Of a stretch of 64,000 nucleotides of DNA, positions 1 through 8,267 are shown in pieces. The notes under the pieces are model-generated. The model saw nothing but the letters and a program-made list of their open reading frames with translations. It made no database searches and was not told the DNA's origin. How positions within the stretch are numbered: the first letter of the stretch is position 1; every line of letters begins with the position of its first letter. A program made the position numbers and the translations under genes. Origin of the DNA: Clostridiales bacterium (lineage in GTDB: Bacteria > Bacillota > Clostridia > Christensenellales > Aristaeellaceae); assembly GCA_024684375.1 (NCBI GenBank), contig JAIKWZ010000008.1, positions 62,001 to 126,000 of the forward strand, given 5' to 3'.

Positions 1-560
1 GACACGCCCTTTTCGTCCCGAAGGCTCGTAAACACATGCTGAAGCTGATGAGTCATGCGCGGATCGAGGGCACTGGTGGGCTCGTCAAGCACCAGCAGCT
101 CGGGCTTGCCCGCCACGCAGCGCGCCAGAAGCACCCTCTGCATCTGCCCGCCGCTGAGCGCGCCCAGGTAGACGGACGCAAGGTCCTTTACCTCGGTAAG
201 CTCCATGGCCTCTTCAGCATCGCGCCGCTGCTGACGCGTATAGAAAGGTAAAAACCTGTCCTGCCGGGTGCCGCTGAGCACTACCTCCCTGACAGTGGCC
301 GGAAAGTCCCTCACCTGTGTATGCAATTGGGCCATATAGCCGATTCTAAGCCCCTTCTTCTGCTCCATTTCGCCGCATGAAAAAGGCATGAGCCTGAGCA
401 TTCCCTTCATAAGGGTAGTTTTGCCCGAACCGTTAGAGCCTACGAGCGCAAGTATCTCACCCTTTTTGATATCCACGGAAACGTGCTCGATGGCGTCCTG
501 TCTGCCCGAGCCGTAGTTCATGGATACATCTTTAATGCTGACAAGTACGTTTTCTTCCAT
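1..560 (-). CDS. znuC: Metal (zinc/manganese-type) ABC transporter ATP-binding protein, 3' end outside the window
   Basis: The reading frame opens with ATG at 560 and runs off the left edge after 186 codons, so the C-terminus is missing. It shows a complete ABC signature: Walker A GSNGSGKTT near residue 41, the LSGGQMQRV signature, and Walker B LLVLDEP followed by TSALD. It should energise uptake of a divalent metal together with the binding protein encoded directly upstream; the stop of that gene (562-564) is one base from this start, so they are translationally linked. ZnuC-type is inferred from the ZnuA-family partner; manganese or iron specificity is possible. A membrane permease is expected beyond the left edge. 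Confidence 0.88.
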   Translation of the reverse strand, partial: MEENVLVSIKDVSMNYGSGRQDAIEHVSVDIKKGEILALVGSNGSGKTTLMKGMLRLMPFSCGEMEQKKGLRIGYMAQLHTQVRDFPATVREVVLSGTRQDRFLPFYTRQQRRDAEEAMELTEVKDLASVYLGALSGGQMQRVLLARCVAGKPELLVLDEPTSALDPRMTHQLQHVFTSLRDEKGV

Positions 561-561
561 C

Positions 562-1533
562 TCAGTTCCCGCCCAGCGCCTCCGCTACGGCATTGAAATT
601 TTTGGTCATTATTGAAACGAAGCTTTCCTCCGCTTCCGCCTTGGAGATGTTCTCCAGCGTATGGAACACGCGTATCTTAGCCCCTGTCTCAGATGATATC
701 TGCTTTGCTACGTCCCCGTTCGAGTGCTCGTCGGTGAACACGGTTTTTGCGCCGTTCTGTTTCATTCCGTCTATCACTCGTATCACCTGACCCAGAGACG
801 GCTCGTCTTCCTCGGAGCAGCTGTCGTAAGCGCTCAAGTACTTCACTCCGTAATGCCTGATAAAGTGGCTGTAGGCGAATTGCCCACCGAAACACAGTAC
901 CGCGTCCGGATGGGCGGCGAACAGCTCGGCAAAGCTCCCGTCCAGCTCATTTAACTGCTTGACCAACGCTTCGCAGTTCTCGGAATAGACTTTTTCACCG
1001 TCCCTGTCCAGCCTGAGGAGCTCTTCCCTGATATTTACGCACATCTGAGAGGCAAGGCTCAGATCGAGCCAAATGTGGGCGTCGTATTTGTGGCTATGCC
1101 CCTCTTCCTCAGAATGAGGGTTCTCCAAGCTTTTCCACTCCTGAGCCAGCGCATCAAGCTGTATGTTTTCGGCGCACCTGAGCGTTTTTACACCCTCCAG
1201 GCTGCCCGAGATCCCCTTTACCCAGGTCTCCAACTCGTCGTCAGTATATATGAACAGGTCAGCCCTGCTTATGGCAAAGGCGTCGCCTACGGAAGGCTCG
1301 TAGTCGTGGCTGTCCACGCCGTAGGGCAGGATCAGCGTAACGTTCGCCCGCTCTCCCGCGATAGCCCGGGTAAAGTCATACAGCGGGAACAGTGAGCACA
1401 CGATATTGAGTCTGCCTTCAGTTTGAGTCTTTGCCGCCTGATCTTTCTCACCGCAGCCGCAAAGCACGGCAGCCAGTATAAGCGCCATAAGCACGCATAG
1501 CAGCCTTTTAGTCTTCATTGTCAATCTGAGCAT
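562..1533 (-). CDS. znuA: ZnuA-family metal-binding lipoprotein of a metal ABC transporter
   Basis: This 323-residue protein starts with a lipoprotein signal peptide (hydrophobic core, then an AVLCGC lipobox near residue 27) and should be anchored outside the membrane to capture a divalent metal. Family hallmarks visible are SHDYEPS, a short His/Glu-rich loop (PHSEEEGHSH) before DAHIWLD, and AYSHFIRHYG, which supply the usual histidine ligands; the acidic His-rich loop favours zinc. The start at 1533 is chosen because AAGGAGA lies just upstream, although it overlaps the preceding gene by 26 bases; a second Met at 1518 has no such site. Manganese specificity cannot be excluded. Confidence 0.87.
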   Translation of the reverse strand: MLRLTMKTKRLLCVLMALILAAVLCGCGEKDQAAKTQTEGRLNIVCSLFPLYDFTRAIAGERANVTLILPYGVDSHDYEPSVGDAFAISRADLFIYTDDELETWVKGISGSLEGVKTLRCAENIQLDALAQEWKSLENPHSEEEGHSHKYDAHIWLDLSLASQMCVNIREELLRLDRDGEKVYSENCEALVKQLNELDGSFAELFAAHPDAVLCFGGQFAYSHFIRHYGVKYLSAYDSCSEEDEPSLGQVIRVIDGMKQNGAKTVFTDEHSNGDVAKQISSETGAKIRVFHTLENISKAEAEESFVSIMTKNFNAVAEALGGN

Positions 1534-2224
1534 TTATCTCCTTTGTGAACTTCTCCCACACGCCCATATTTGGCGGCGGGCAGGAAAACGTCATTTCCTT
1601 TTTCAGCGTCGGGTGGGTCAGCGTGAGCCTGAACGCCCACAGCGCCACCGTTTCGCCTCTGCGGCCGTGGCCGTAGCGCATGTCCCCGTACAGCGGAACG
1701 CCTATATGCGCGTGCTGTACGCGGATCTGGTGCTTGCGCCCCGTATCAAGTTCTACCCTGACCAGTGTCAGGTAATCTTTTACAGCCAGAGGATATGTGG
1801 TAAGCCGCGCCGTCTTCGCCCCGCTCGTTCCTTCGGGGACTATCCTCACGTTCTGTCCCTGTTTGTCCAGCAGCGTGTTCTCAAGCGTTCTGACTTCATT
1901 AAGCTCACCCTCAAGCACCGCCAGGTACTGTTTTTTCGCCGTGTGCAGCCGGAACTGTTCGCTCAAGCGTCCCGCCGCCTTGCTGGTCTTGGCGAACACC
2001 ATCACCCCGCCCACCGGCCTGTCCAGCCTGTGCACCAGCCCCATGTACGCGTCTCCTGGCTTGTTTTTACTCTTTACCAGATATTCCTTGAGCAGGCTGA
2101 GCATGTCCGCGTCGCCGCTTTTGTCTCCCTGAGAAGGCAGATTAGGCGGCTTGACTGCCGCAAGCAGGTGATTGTCCTCATACAGGATGCCAATCTCTCC
2201 ATAGGGAGAAGGCAGAGTCTTCAT
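1508..2224 (-). CDS. RluA-family pseudouridine synthase
   Basis: A 238-residue enzyme predicted to convert specific uridines of rRNA or tRNA to pseudouridine. It has the RluA catalytic motif HRLDRPVGG, whose Asp is the nucleophile in the family, the upstream ILYEDNHLLAAVKPP strand, and the distal GRKHQIRVQ motif. There is no N-terminal S4 domain, so it is closer to short RluA/TruC-type members than to RluD; the target base cannot be named. The ATG at 2224 overlaps the stop of the upstream acyltransferase gene (ATGA) and follows GGAGGAAGG, indicating translational coupling. A longer in-frame start at 2266 would lie inside the upstream gene and is less likely. Confidence 0.85.
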   Translation of the reverse strand: MKTLPSPYGEIGILYEDNHLLAAVKPPNLPSQGDKSGDADMLSLLKEYLVKSKNKPGDAYMGLVHRLDRPVGGVMVFAKTSKAAGRLSEQFRLHTAKKQYLAVLEGELNEVRTLENTLLDKQGQNVRIVPEGTSGAKTARLTTYPLAVKDYLTLVRVELDTGRKHQIRVQHAHIGVPLYGDMRYGHGRRGETVALWAFRLTLTHPTLKKEMTFSCPPPNMGVWEKFTKEINAQIDNED

Positions 2225-3387
2225 TTGCCTTCCTCCGTCTTTATCAGCCTGTGGCAGAAGAACCATTTGACCATCATGCTGGGGTCCTTGAAGTCAAACC
2301 TGTAAAACCCCGCCTGTGTGTTTATCATGACCGCCCTGCCGTCATCCAGCAGCATAAAAATGAATTCCTCGGTCGAAATACTGACGCTTCCGCCCTCCCC
2401 TCTGAATTCCAGGCCGCCGCGGGTGAGCACAAGAGTGCCCGAACCCAGCTGTTGGGGCTTGGCTTTGCCGCTCTCCACAAAGCTTGCGCAGGCCATTTCC
2501 TCTTTCAGCATGAAGTCCTGACGGCTGATCTCCTCCCTTGCCGAAGCGATCTCCATGTCCGTCCACTCGTCCATGCGTCGGGGGCAGGCGTCTGACCCGT
2601 AGAAAAAGCCAAAATCGTCCCTGCGGCAGGAAAAGCCGCAGGCGGGGCATGTTATCTCATACCTGCTCTCCCTGAGCTCTCCTTCCCTCAGGCAGGCGGG
2701 GCACTTGTACAGCACCCGAGTCAGGTTTTTCACGAGTCGGATGCGCTTGAAGGGCACCTTTTCCCTTTCCTGCCAGTCCCAGTCGTTAAAGTCTATAGCG
2801 GAATCTATGCCTTTCTGCAATTCGTCGGTCTTAAGCTGCAGGGTCTCATCTTTGGAGAACACTTTCCTGAGTTCTATGTCTACGCGTCCTTTTGCCGGAG
2901 CGACATAACGAGGTCGTGACATAAAGCCCCCGTGGATCACGCACGCGTACACGTCGCACCTTAGGAGCTTTGCCAGCGCACCGGTACCGCTGAGCGCCCG
3001 CCAGCCCGGGCGGCCGTCAAATGAGGTCATCCCCTGGGCGTACACCACAGGCGTGCCGCCCTCCTTGACCGCGTTCATCAATTCACGGACGCATTTGACG
3101 TCTGTCGCGCCCTGGTTTTTGCGGATTATTCCCCCATGCGGAAACAGCCATTTCCTTAAGCGGGACATATCAAACTGTACTCCCGTAGCAAGAAAGCGCT
3201 CGTCGTATCTTGGCGCGAGGGCCCTGAGCAGATGGGCGAAGTCCCATACCGAGGTATGGTTGCACACAATAAGGCTGCCCTGCGGCGGCACCTCCGAGAC
3301 TGTTACCCGCGAGTCAAACCTGCTCTTGCTCAGAACTCCGCACACCCAAACGGTAACACGGCGTATAAAACGGTCAAACCCGGTCAC
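2221..3387 (-). CDS. PlsC-like 1-acylglycerol-3-phosphate acyltransferase with C-terminal zinc ribbon
   Basis: The N-terminal half carries the acyltransferase HX4D motif (NHTSVWD) and downstream motifs typical of the PlsC/LPLAT fold, suggesting acyl transfer to a lysophospholipid or related acceptor at the membrane. The second half, unusual for PlsC, contains two CPAC knuckles (YKCPACLREG and ITCPACGFSC) that look like a zinc ribbon, followed by a region of no recognised function. The protein (388 residues) is much longer than a simple PlsC (about 200-250). GTG at 3387 is preferred because GGAGGTG lies about seven bases upstream; TTG at 3402 overlaps that site. It follows addA after 52 bases and couples to the pseudouridine synthase by ATGA. 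Confidence 0.72.
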   Translation of the reverse strand: MTGFDRFIRRVTVWVCGVLSKSRFDSRVTVSEVPPQGSLIVCNHTSVWDFAHLLRALAPRYDERFLATGVQFDMSRLRKWLFPHGGIIRKNQGATDVKCVRELMNAVKEGGTPVVYAQGMTSFDGRPGWRALSGTGALAKLLRCDVYACVIHGGFMSRPRYVAPAKGRVDIELRKVFSKDETLQLKTDELQKGIDSAIDFNDWDWQEREKVPFKRIRLVKNLTRVLYKCPACLREGELRESRYEITCPACGFSCRRDDFGFFYGSDACPRRMDEWTDMEIASAREEISRQDFMLKEEMACASFVESGKAKPQQLGSGTLVLTRGGLEFRGEGGSVSISTEEFIFMLLDDGRAVMINTQAGFYRFDFKDPSMMVKWFFCHRLIKTEEGK

Positions 3388-3439
3388 CGCCACCACCTCC
3401 AAAGGATATGATACCCGCGCAAAGTAAATAATACAAGCG

Positions 3440-6400
3440 TTATTTCTCTACTTCAATGCGCTTATTTTGGCTCACAAGGCAGATGTAAGTATGTTTGACT
3501 TCCCTGCCCGTCAGCTCTTCAAGCGCGCGTCTGTAGAGCTTAAGCTGCCTTTCGTATCGGGTAAGTATTTCGTCTTCCTCCCCCGCACGATCGGTCTTGT
3601 AATCCACCAGGACCCATTTGCCGTCTTCCACAAAGCACATGTCCAGCGTGCCCTGCACCAGCACTGTGCCTTCTTCGTCCAGCCCCAGCGCGTCCCTGAG
3701 CCCGAGGCGGATAACGAAGCTCCACTCCCGCCTGACCTCATCTGACGCGAGCGCCCTTTTGCCCGTATCGGACTGCCAGAAGCTCGACAGCTTCCATTCG
3801 GAACACAGCTCCCGTTCCTCCGGCGTGATGAGCTGTTTATCCAGCATGGAGTCCAGCTGCCTTCGGACTTCGTCCGTCATAGCGGCTTCACTTCGTTGAT
3901 CCCTGAGCGCCTCAAGTTCAAACAGACGCAGCGCCCGGTGCATTGCGGTCCCCCGCTGGGTATAGATCTCTTCACCCTCTCCGGACAGGAAGCGGGGGAC
4001 CGTCCTGAGCCTCGGCAGCTCGCTGCCTCCTACCAGTTCCCTTTCCAGCCCCGTTACCGAAAGCTTGACTGGCAGCTCGCTTTGCTGCGAAAACGGGTAC
4101 TGCCAGTTAAGGCGCGCAAGTATTTCCTTATCTGCCGCCACGTCTTCGGCCTCATCAAGCAGGCCTCCCAGCTCATTTGCGGTCTTTTCGGACAAAACAG
4201 ACAGCGCTTGCGAAACGGAATACACTCCCACGTTCACGCGCGGCTTGCCCGGATCCGTCTCAGCGCCCAGCGCCTCCGCTCCGGGACAGCCCATGGCCGC
4301 CGAGGCAGCTATGTCAAGCGACGAAGTGTACATTTCAGGGTGCGCGGCTCCCATTTTCCAGGCTGTCAGGCTTTTTTCCAGGTCCTTTACGCTGCCTACG
4401 AGAATAAGCTTTTTCTGGGCACGGGTCAGAGTGACGTATAATACCCTCAGTTCCTCCGCCCTGTCCTTGCGCTTCATCAGCGTTTTGATCGCCCGTGTGG
4501 CGAGCGTGGGCCGGGCCGTTCCAAGACGTTCGTCCATATGGATAAACCCCGCGCCCAGCTTTTTGTCCGCAAATATGCTGCCGTCCCTCGCTCCCGCAGA
4601 ATACTTTCTGCCCAGCTGCGCGGCAAACACTACCTTAAACTCCAGTCCCTTGCTTTTGTGCGCGGTCATCAGGCGCACCACGTCGTCGTTTTCACCCAAC
4701 TCGTGCGCGCCGTCACCGTCAGAGACGCCGGCCAGATCCATAAGCCTCGTAAAGCCCGAGATGGAGTATCCTCCGTCGTTTTCGTAATCCTGAGCGCGTT
4801 TGCACAGCAGATCCAGGTTGAGCTGCCTGCGCCTGCCTTCCTCCAGCGCTCCGCAGAACACGTAAAAGCCCGTGTCTTCCAATATGCGCCTGATAAGCGC
4901 CCTTACGCCCAGCGCGGGCGCCATCGCCCGCCAGCCTTCCATAAGCGTGAGCATACGGTCGATCTGAGGGTACTCCCCCCTTACGGACACGAACGCGTCC
5001 CAGATGAGCCCCTTGGGGCAGCGAATACGCGCCTGAGCCAGCTCGGAATTGGTGATATTGAACATAGGCGAACGCGCCGCGCTCAACAGTGCCACCTCGT
5101 TATGACGGTTTACCAGCACCTTGAGCACGTTCAGCGTGACCGAGACCTCTATCGCCAGAAAGCTGTTTTCCGTGCCGTCGGCGTACGCGCTCACGCCTAT
5201 ACGGCTGAGCGTCTCAGCCATGGGAGTCAGCACGTTCTGCCTGGCGCGGCATATCACGCAGAAGTCCCTTAAGGACAGCGTCTTGTCCGCGTCCTTCATC
5301 TCCTTTATGCGTTTGCCGATCAGAAGCGCCTCCAGCTCCGCGGTCTTAAGCTCCGTCTCGTCGAGCTTCTCATCGCTTTCATCCTCTTCTGACTCTTCCC
5401 CTTCGTCCGCCTGATTAAGCAGCATAAGCTCGCATGCCATGTCTTCGCCTTCATCGGGAAGCCCCTGATACAGCCTCGCGTCGGCATCGTAAAGGATCTC
5501 GCTGTCACCGCCCCGCATCACTCGCTCGAAAAGCAGGTTCACCAGTTCGATAACAGGTTTCGCCGAACGAAAATTCTGACTCAGGACCACAAGTTCATTG
5601 TCCCCGCCCTGTCTGTAAAGCCCGTAAGCCTCCAAAAACAGCTCGGGCTCGGCGTTCCTGAAGCGGTAGATGGACTGCTTTACGTCACCGACCATAAAGC
5701 GATTGCTGCTGTCCGACAGGCGGCAGGCAATGGTCTCCTGCAGATCGCTTGTATCCTGGTACTCGTCTATGAAGATGTATTTATAACGCTGTCTGAGTGC
5801 GCTCACCGTGTCAGGATCGTCCAGTATTTTAAGCGTCAGGTGCTCCAGATCGTTGAAGCTGACCGCAGCCTTCGCCTGTTTAAGCTCCCACAGCCGGCTG
5901 CACGTCCCGAGGCACAGCCGGGCAAGCGCGTTCATCGCGTCCCTGTCAGAATGGATATCGTTAAGCGCAACGCTTAAGGGAATGTCCATCAGCTCTTTTA
6001 TAGCCTTAAGGTGTTTGGTTTTCGCGTTATCCCTGAGAGCTTTTACTGTGTCAAGCTTGTCCTGATCGAATTCGCCGCCTTTTCCGGGGCGTGTCAGCTG
6101 AAAGTCTTCCGCCCACACGCGCATCTCCTCATACGTCCCGAGCCTGGAAGCCTTTTCCAGCGCAAGCATGTCCTTTTCAAGGCATTTCAGGTAATGGCCC
6201 GGACCGTCTGTCTCAAGGCAGATCGCCCTGGCAGCGTCCAAAAGCGCTTCAGCGCTGTCCAAATGCGTACGGCAGGCCTCCATTAGCGTCTCCTGCCACA
6301 GTTCCCCGGAACCGTCAAACAGCCTGAGCGCGTATTCGATCCAGCCTTCCGGGTCGCTGCGTGTGTCCAGAAAGGCGATCAGCTCACGCGCCATCTGCCT

Positions 6401-6880
6401 GACCTGTTCCGGGCCCCGCATGAGCATGAGCGTGTCGACGCCGGGCGTCTGCTGCTCCAAAAGCGCTTCCAGCTCCTGAGTAAGCGCGTCCTCTGAAAGT
6501 ATCTCCTCTTCCGCCGGCTCCAGGATGCGATAGTTCGGGTCCACCCCCGCGATCTCGAAGCTCGCTTTTACCGCAGAGGAGCAAAAAGAGTGGAGAGTGG
6601 AGATCTGCGCGAGATCCAGCTTTTCCAGCTGCAGCGCCATGAGCTCGTCCCCCGCCTCCGCTTCCTCGCTTAAGCGGTTGAAAAGCTTGGTTTTCATGTC
6701 ATGGCTGGACGCGCGGGTAAAAGTTACGATGAGTATGTTCTCGATATCCACTCCGTCGCGCACCAGTCCCAGAACCCGTTCCACCAGCACCGTGGTTTTT
6801 CCGCTGCCCGCCGCCGCGGACACGAGCAGGTTCTTTCCTCTTGAATCGATGACCCGCTGCTGCTGGGGAGAAAACTTCAT
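3440..6880 (-). CDS. addA: ATP-dependent helicase/nuclease subunit A
   Basis: A 1146-residue UvrD/RecB-type protein of normal AddA length. Visible are the Q motif and Walker A (SAAAGSGKTT, near residue 21), motif II IFIDEYQDTSD, the GDVKQSIYRFR motif, motif VI LRVLYVTLTRAQ, and a C-terminal RecB-family nuclease motif WVLVDYKTDRA. With AddB it unwinds and resects double-strand DNA ends and produces recombinogenic 3' ends at Chi. The start is supported by AGAGGTG seven to eight bases upstream. addB normally lies directly upstream in Bacillota, but here the upstream neighbour is a divergent septation gene, so addB must be elsewhere or absent. Confidence 0.95.
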   Translation of the reverse strand: MKFSPQQQRVIDSRGKNLLVSAAAGSGKTTVLVERVLGLVRDGVDIENILIVTFTRASSHDMKTKLFNRLSEEAEAGDELMALQLEKLDLAQISTLHSFCSSAVKASFEIAGVDPNYRILEPAEEEILSEDALTQELEALLEQQTPGVDTLMLMRGPEQVRQMARELIAFLDTRSDPEGWIEYALRLFDGSGELWQETLMEACRTHLDSAEALLDAARAICLETDGPGHYLKCLEKDMLALEKASRLGTYEEMRVWAEDFQLTRPGKGGEFDQDKLDTVKALRDNAKTKHLKAIKELMDIPLSVALNDIHSDRDAMNALARLCLGTCSRLWELKQAKAAVSFNDLEHLTLKILDDPDTVSALRQRYKYIFIDEYQDTSDLQETIACRLSDSSNRFMVGDVKQSIYRFRNAEPELFLEAYGLYRQGGDNELVVLSQNFRSAKPVIELVNLLFERVMRGGDSEILYDADARLYQGLPDEGEDMACELMLLNQADEGEESEEDESDEKLDETELKTAELEALLIGKRIKEMKDADKTLSLRDFCVICRARQNVLTPMAETLSRIGVSAYADGTENSFLAIEVSVTLNVLKVLVNRHNEVALLSAARSPMFNITNSELAQARIRCPKGLIWDAFVSVRGEYPQIDRMLTLMEGWRAMAPALGVRALIRRILEDTGFYVFCGALEEGRRRQLNLDLLCKRAQDYENDGGYSISGFTRLMDLAGVSDGDGAHELGENDDVVRLMTAHKSKGLEFKVVFAAQLGRKYSAGARDGSIFADKKLGAGFIHMDERLGTARPTLATRAIKTLMKRKDRAEELRVLYVTLTRAQKKLILVGSVKDLEKSLTAWKMGAAHPEMYTSSLDIAASAAMGCPGAEALGAETDPGKPRVNVGVYSVSQALSVLSEKTANELGGLLDEAEDVAADKEILARLNWQYPFSQQSELPVKLSVTGLERELVGGSELPRLRTVPRFLSGEGEEIYTQRGTAMHRALRLFELEALRDQRSEAAMTDEVRRQLDSMLDKQLITPEERELCSEWKLSSFWQSDTGKRALASDEVRREWSFVIRLGLRDALGLDEEGTVLVQGTLDMCFVEDGKWVLVDYKTDRAGEEDEILTRYERQLKLYRRALEELTGREVKHTYICLVSQNKRIEVEK

Positions 6881-6992
6881 TTGACACCTCTAAAGTTAAA
6901 TTTGCGTAAACTAATATCTCGTTGCAGGAATAAAAGCGACTTTGGTCGAATTTCTCAGGGCTAAAACAGACCGTTGTCTGAAAGGAGCCGCC

Positions 6993-7289
6993 ATGAACCG
7001 CAATATCCGGCGCAGAAAGCAACATATTCGCGTGAGCAAGGGTGGTTACGCGCTCGTCGCGTTGCTGATCCTCGCTTTTGCTGTAGGCATATTCTGCTTT
7101 AACGCCCGTATAACTTCCACACGGGCCCGGATAAAGCAGGTGTCTCAGGACAACGCCGCCCTGCAAAAGCAGCTGGACGATCTGGAAAGCGAGCTTGCTT
7201 TCGTCAAGACTCCCGAGGGCATAGAACTCTACGCCCGCGCCCAGGGCATGAGCATGCCCGGCGAGACGCGCTACACTCCCGTCAGGTAG
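6993..7289 (+). CDS. DivIC/FtsB-like septum formation initiator
   Basis: A 98-residue bitopic membrane protein: a short basic cytoplasmic N-terminus, one membrane segment at about residues 20-38 (ALVALLILAFAVGIFCF), then an extracellular coiled coil (about residues 45-75) and the typical PEGIELYARAQG end of the septum-formation-initiator family. These proteins bind FtsL and help assemble the divisome. The ATG at 6993 follows AAAGGAG; an upstream in-frame ATG at 6942 has no site and would add 17 unconserved residues. It is monocistronic and divergent from addA. FtsB versus DivIC naming cannot be settled by sequence inspection. Confidence 0.82.
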   Translation: MNRNIRRRKQHIRVSKGGYALVALLILAFAVGIFCFNARITSTRARIKQVSQDNAALQKQLDDLESELAFVKTPEGIELYARAQGMSMPGETRYTPVR

Positions 7290-7297
7290 CCCCTTCT

Positions 7298-8257
7298 TCA
7301 GTCATTCTTTATGCTCTCCCGGCCTTTGTCGGGGGAGCATATTATTTCCTGCAGCAGATAGCGGGGACGCCGTTTGACCTCAAAATACGTTTTGCCAACG
7401 TATTCCCCCACCAGCCCTGTTCCGGCCAAGAGCATGCCCCCCACGAACCAAACGCTGAAGGCCGTAAAGCCCGGGTTGAAAGCGTTGCTGACAAGGTCTA
7501 TAAACCCGAAAACCAGCGCGATAAACACGAACGCCAGCCCTGTTTTCCAAACGAGAGAGATCGGCTTCGCGCTGAAAGAGCTTATGCCCTGCCAAGCAAA
7601 TGCCAGCATCTTTTTCAGAGGATACTTGCTTTCCCCCGCTGCTCTTTTGCCCCTGTCGTAGTACACCTTTGCGGTATTGAGGCCGACCAGCGGCACCATC
7701 CCCCTTAAAAACAGGTTCCCTTCGGGGTACTGCATAAGCGCTTCCACGGCTCTTTTGCTCAGCAGCCGGTAATCCGCATGGTTGAACACCGTGCTGACGC
7801 CCATTCTTTCCATCAGTTTGTAAAAACCTTCCGCGGTCAGCCGCTTGAACGCGGTGTCGGTATCGCGCTTGTTCCGCACGCCGTACACCACGTCCGCGCC
7901 CGCCTGAAATTCCCTCAGAAAGCCGTCCATGGCGTTTACGTCATCCTGCAGGTCGGCGTCTATGGTCACCAGACAGTCGCACTTGTCTTTTGCCCAGTCC
8001 ATTCCCGCCCACAATGCGTTCTGATGTCCCCGGTTGCGGCTCAGCTTGAGCCCCGCGAAGAGGCTGTCGGCGGCGCACAGCGCCTGTATCGTTTCCCAGG
8101 TCTTATCCCGGCTGCCGTCGTCCACGAACACTACGCGGGACGCGGAAGACAGCTCTTCTCTTTTCTCCACAAATTCCTTCAGCGTTTTGGATGTCAGAGG
8201 CAGGACCTCTTCCTCGTTATAGCACGGAACGACGATATAAAGCGTGATCTTATCCAT
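7298..8257 (-). CDS. Family 2 glycosyltransferase, membrane-anchored (GtrB/DPM1-like)
   Basis: The first 230 residues form a GT-A domain: IVVPCYNEEEVLP at the N-terminus, FVDDGSRDKTW, and VTIDADLQDD carrying the metal-binding DXD. Two hydrophobic helices follow (about residues 232-252 and 268-290), ending in a basic tail. This is the layout of bacterial GtrB-like and dolichol/undecaprenyl-phosphate sugar transferases, which load a hexose from a nucleotide sugar onto undecaprenyl phosphate for cell-surface glycosylation. The exact donor is not predictable. It starts 10 bases after the dnaE stop behind GGGGGAT and is the last gene of this minus-strand cluster. Confidence 0.88.
   Translation of the reverse strand: MDKITLYIVVPCYNEEEVLPLTSKTLKEFVEKREELSSASRVVFVDDGSRDKTWETIQALCAADSLFAGLKLSRNRGHQNALWAGMDWAKDKCDCLVTIDADLQDDVNAMDGFLREFQAGADVVYGVRNKRDTDTAFKRLTAEGFYKLMERMGVSTVFNHADYRLLSKRAVEALMQYPEGNLFLRGMVPLVGLNTAKVYYDRGKRAAGESKYPLKKMLAFAWQGISSFSAKPISLVWKTGLAFVFIALVFGFIDLVSNAFNPGFTAFSVWFVGGMLLAGTGLVGEYVGKTYFEVKRRPRYLLQEIICSPDKGRESIKND
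7311..7340 (+). terminator. Probable terminator of the DivIC-like gene inside the convergent GT2 gene
   Basis: An 11-bp stem (ATGCTCTCCCG / CGGGGGAGCAT, one G-U pair) with an 8-base loop is followed by ATTATTTCC. It lies within the C-terminal codons of the convergent glycosyltransferase gene, 21 bases after the septation gene stop. The short T-rich tail makes it only moderately convincing. Confidence 0.5.
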
Positions 8258-8267
8258 TTTTATCCCC

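Noticed and set aside
6699-7166. A 155-codon minus-strand frame across the addA start and the DivIC-like gene
   Set aside because: It overlaps addA in another frame and the DivIC-like gene on the other strand, and has no domain or ribosome site.
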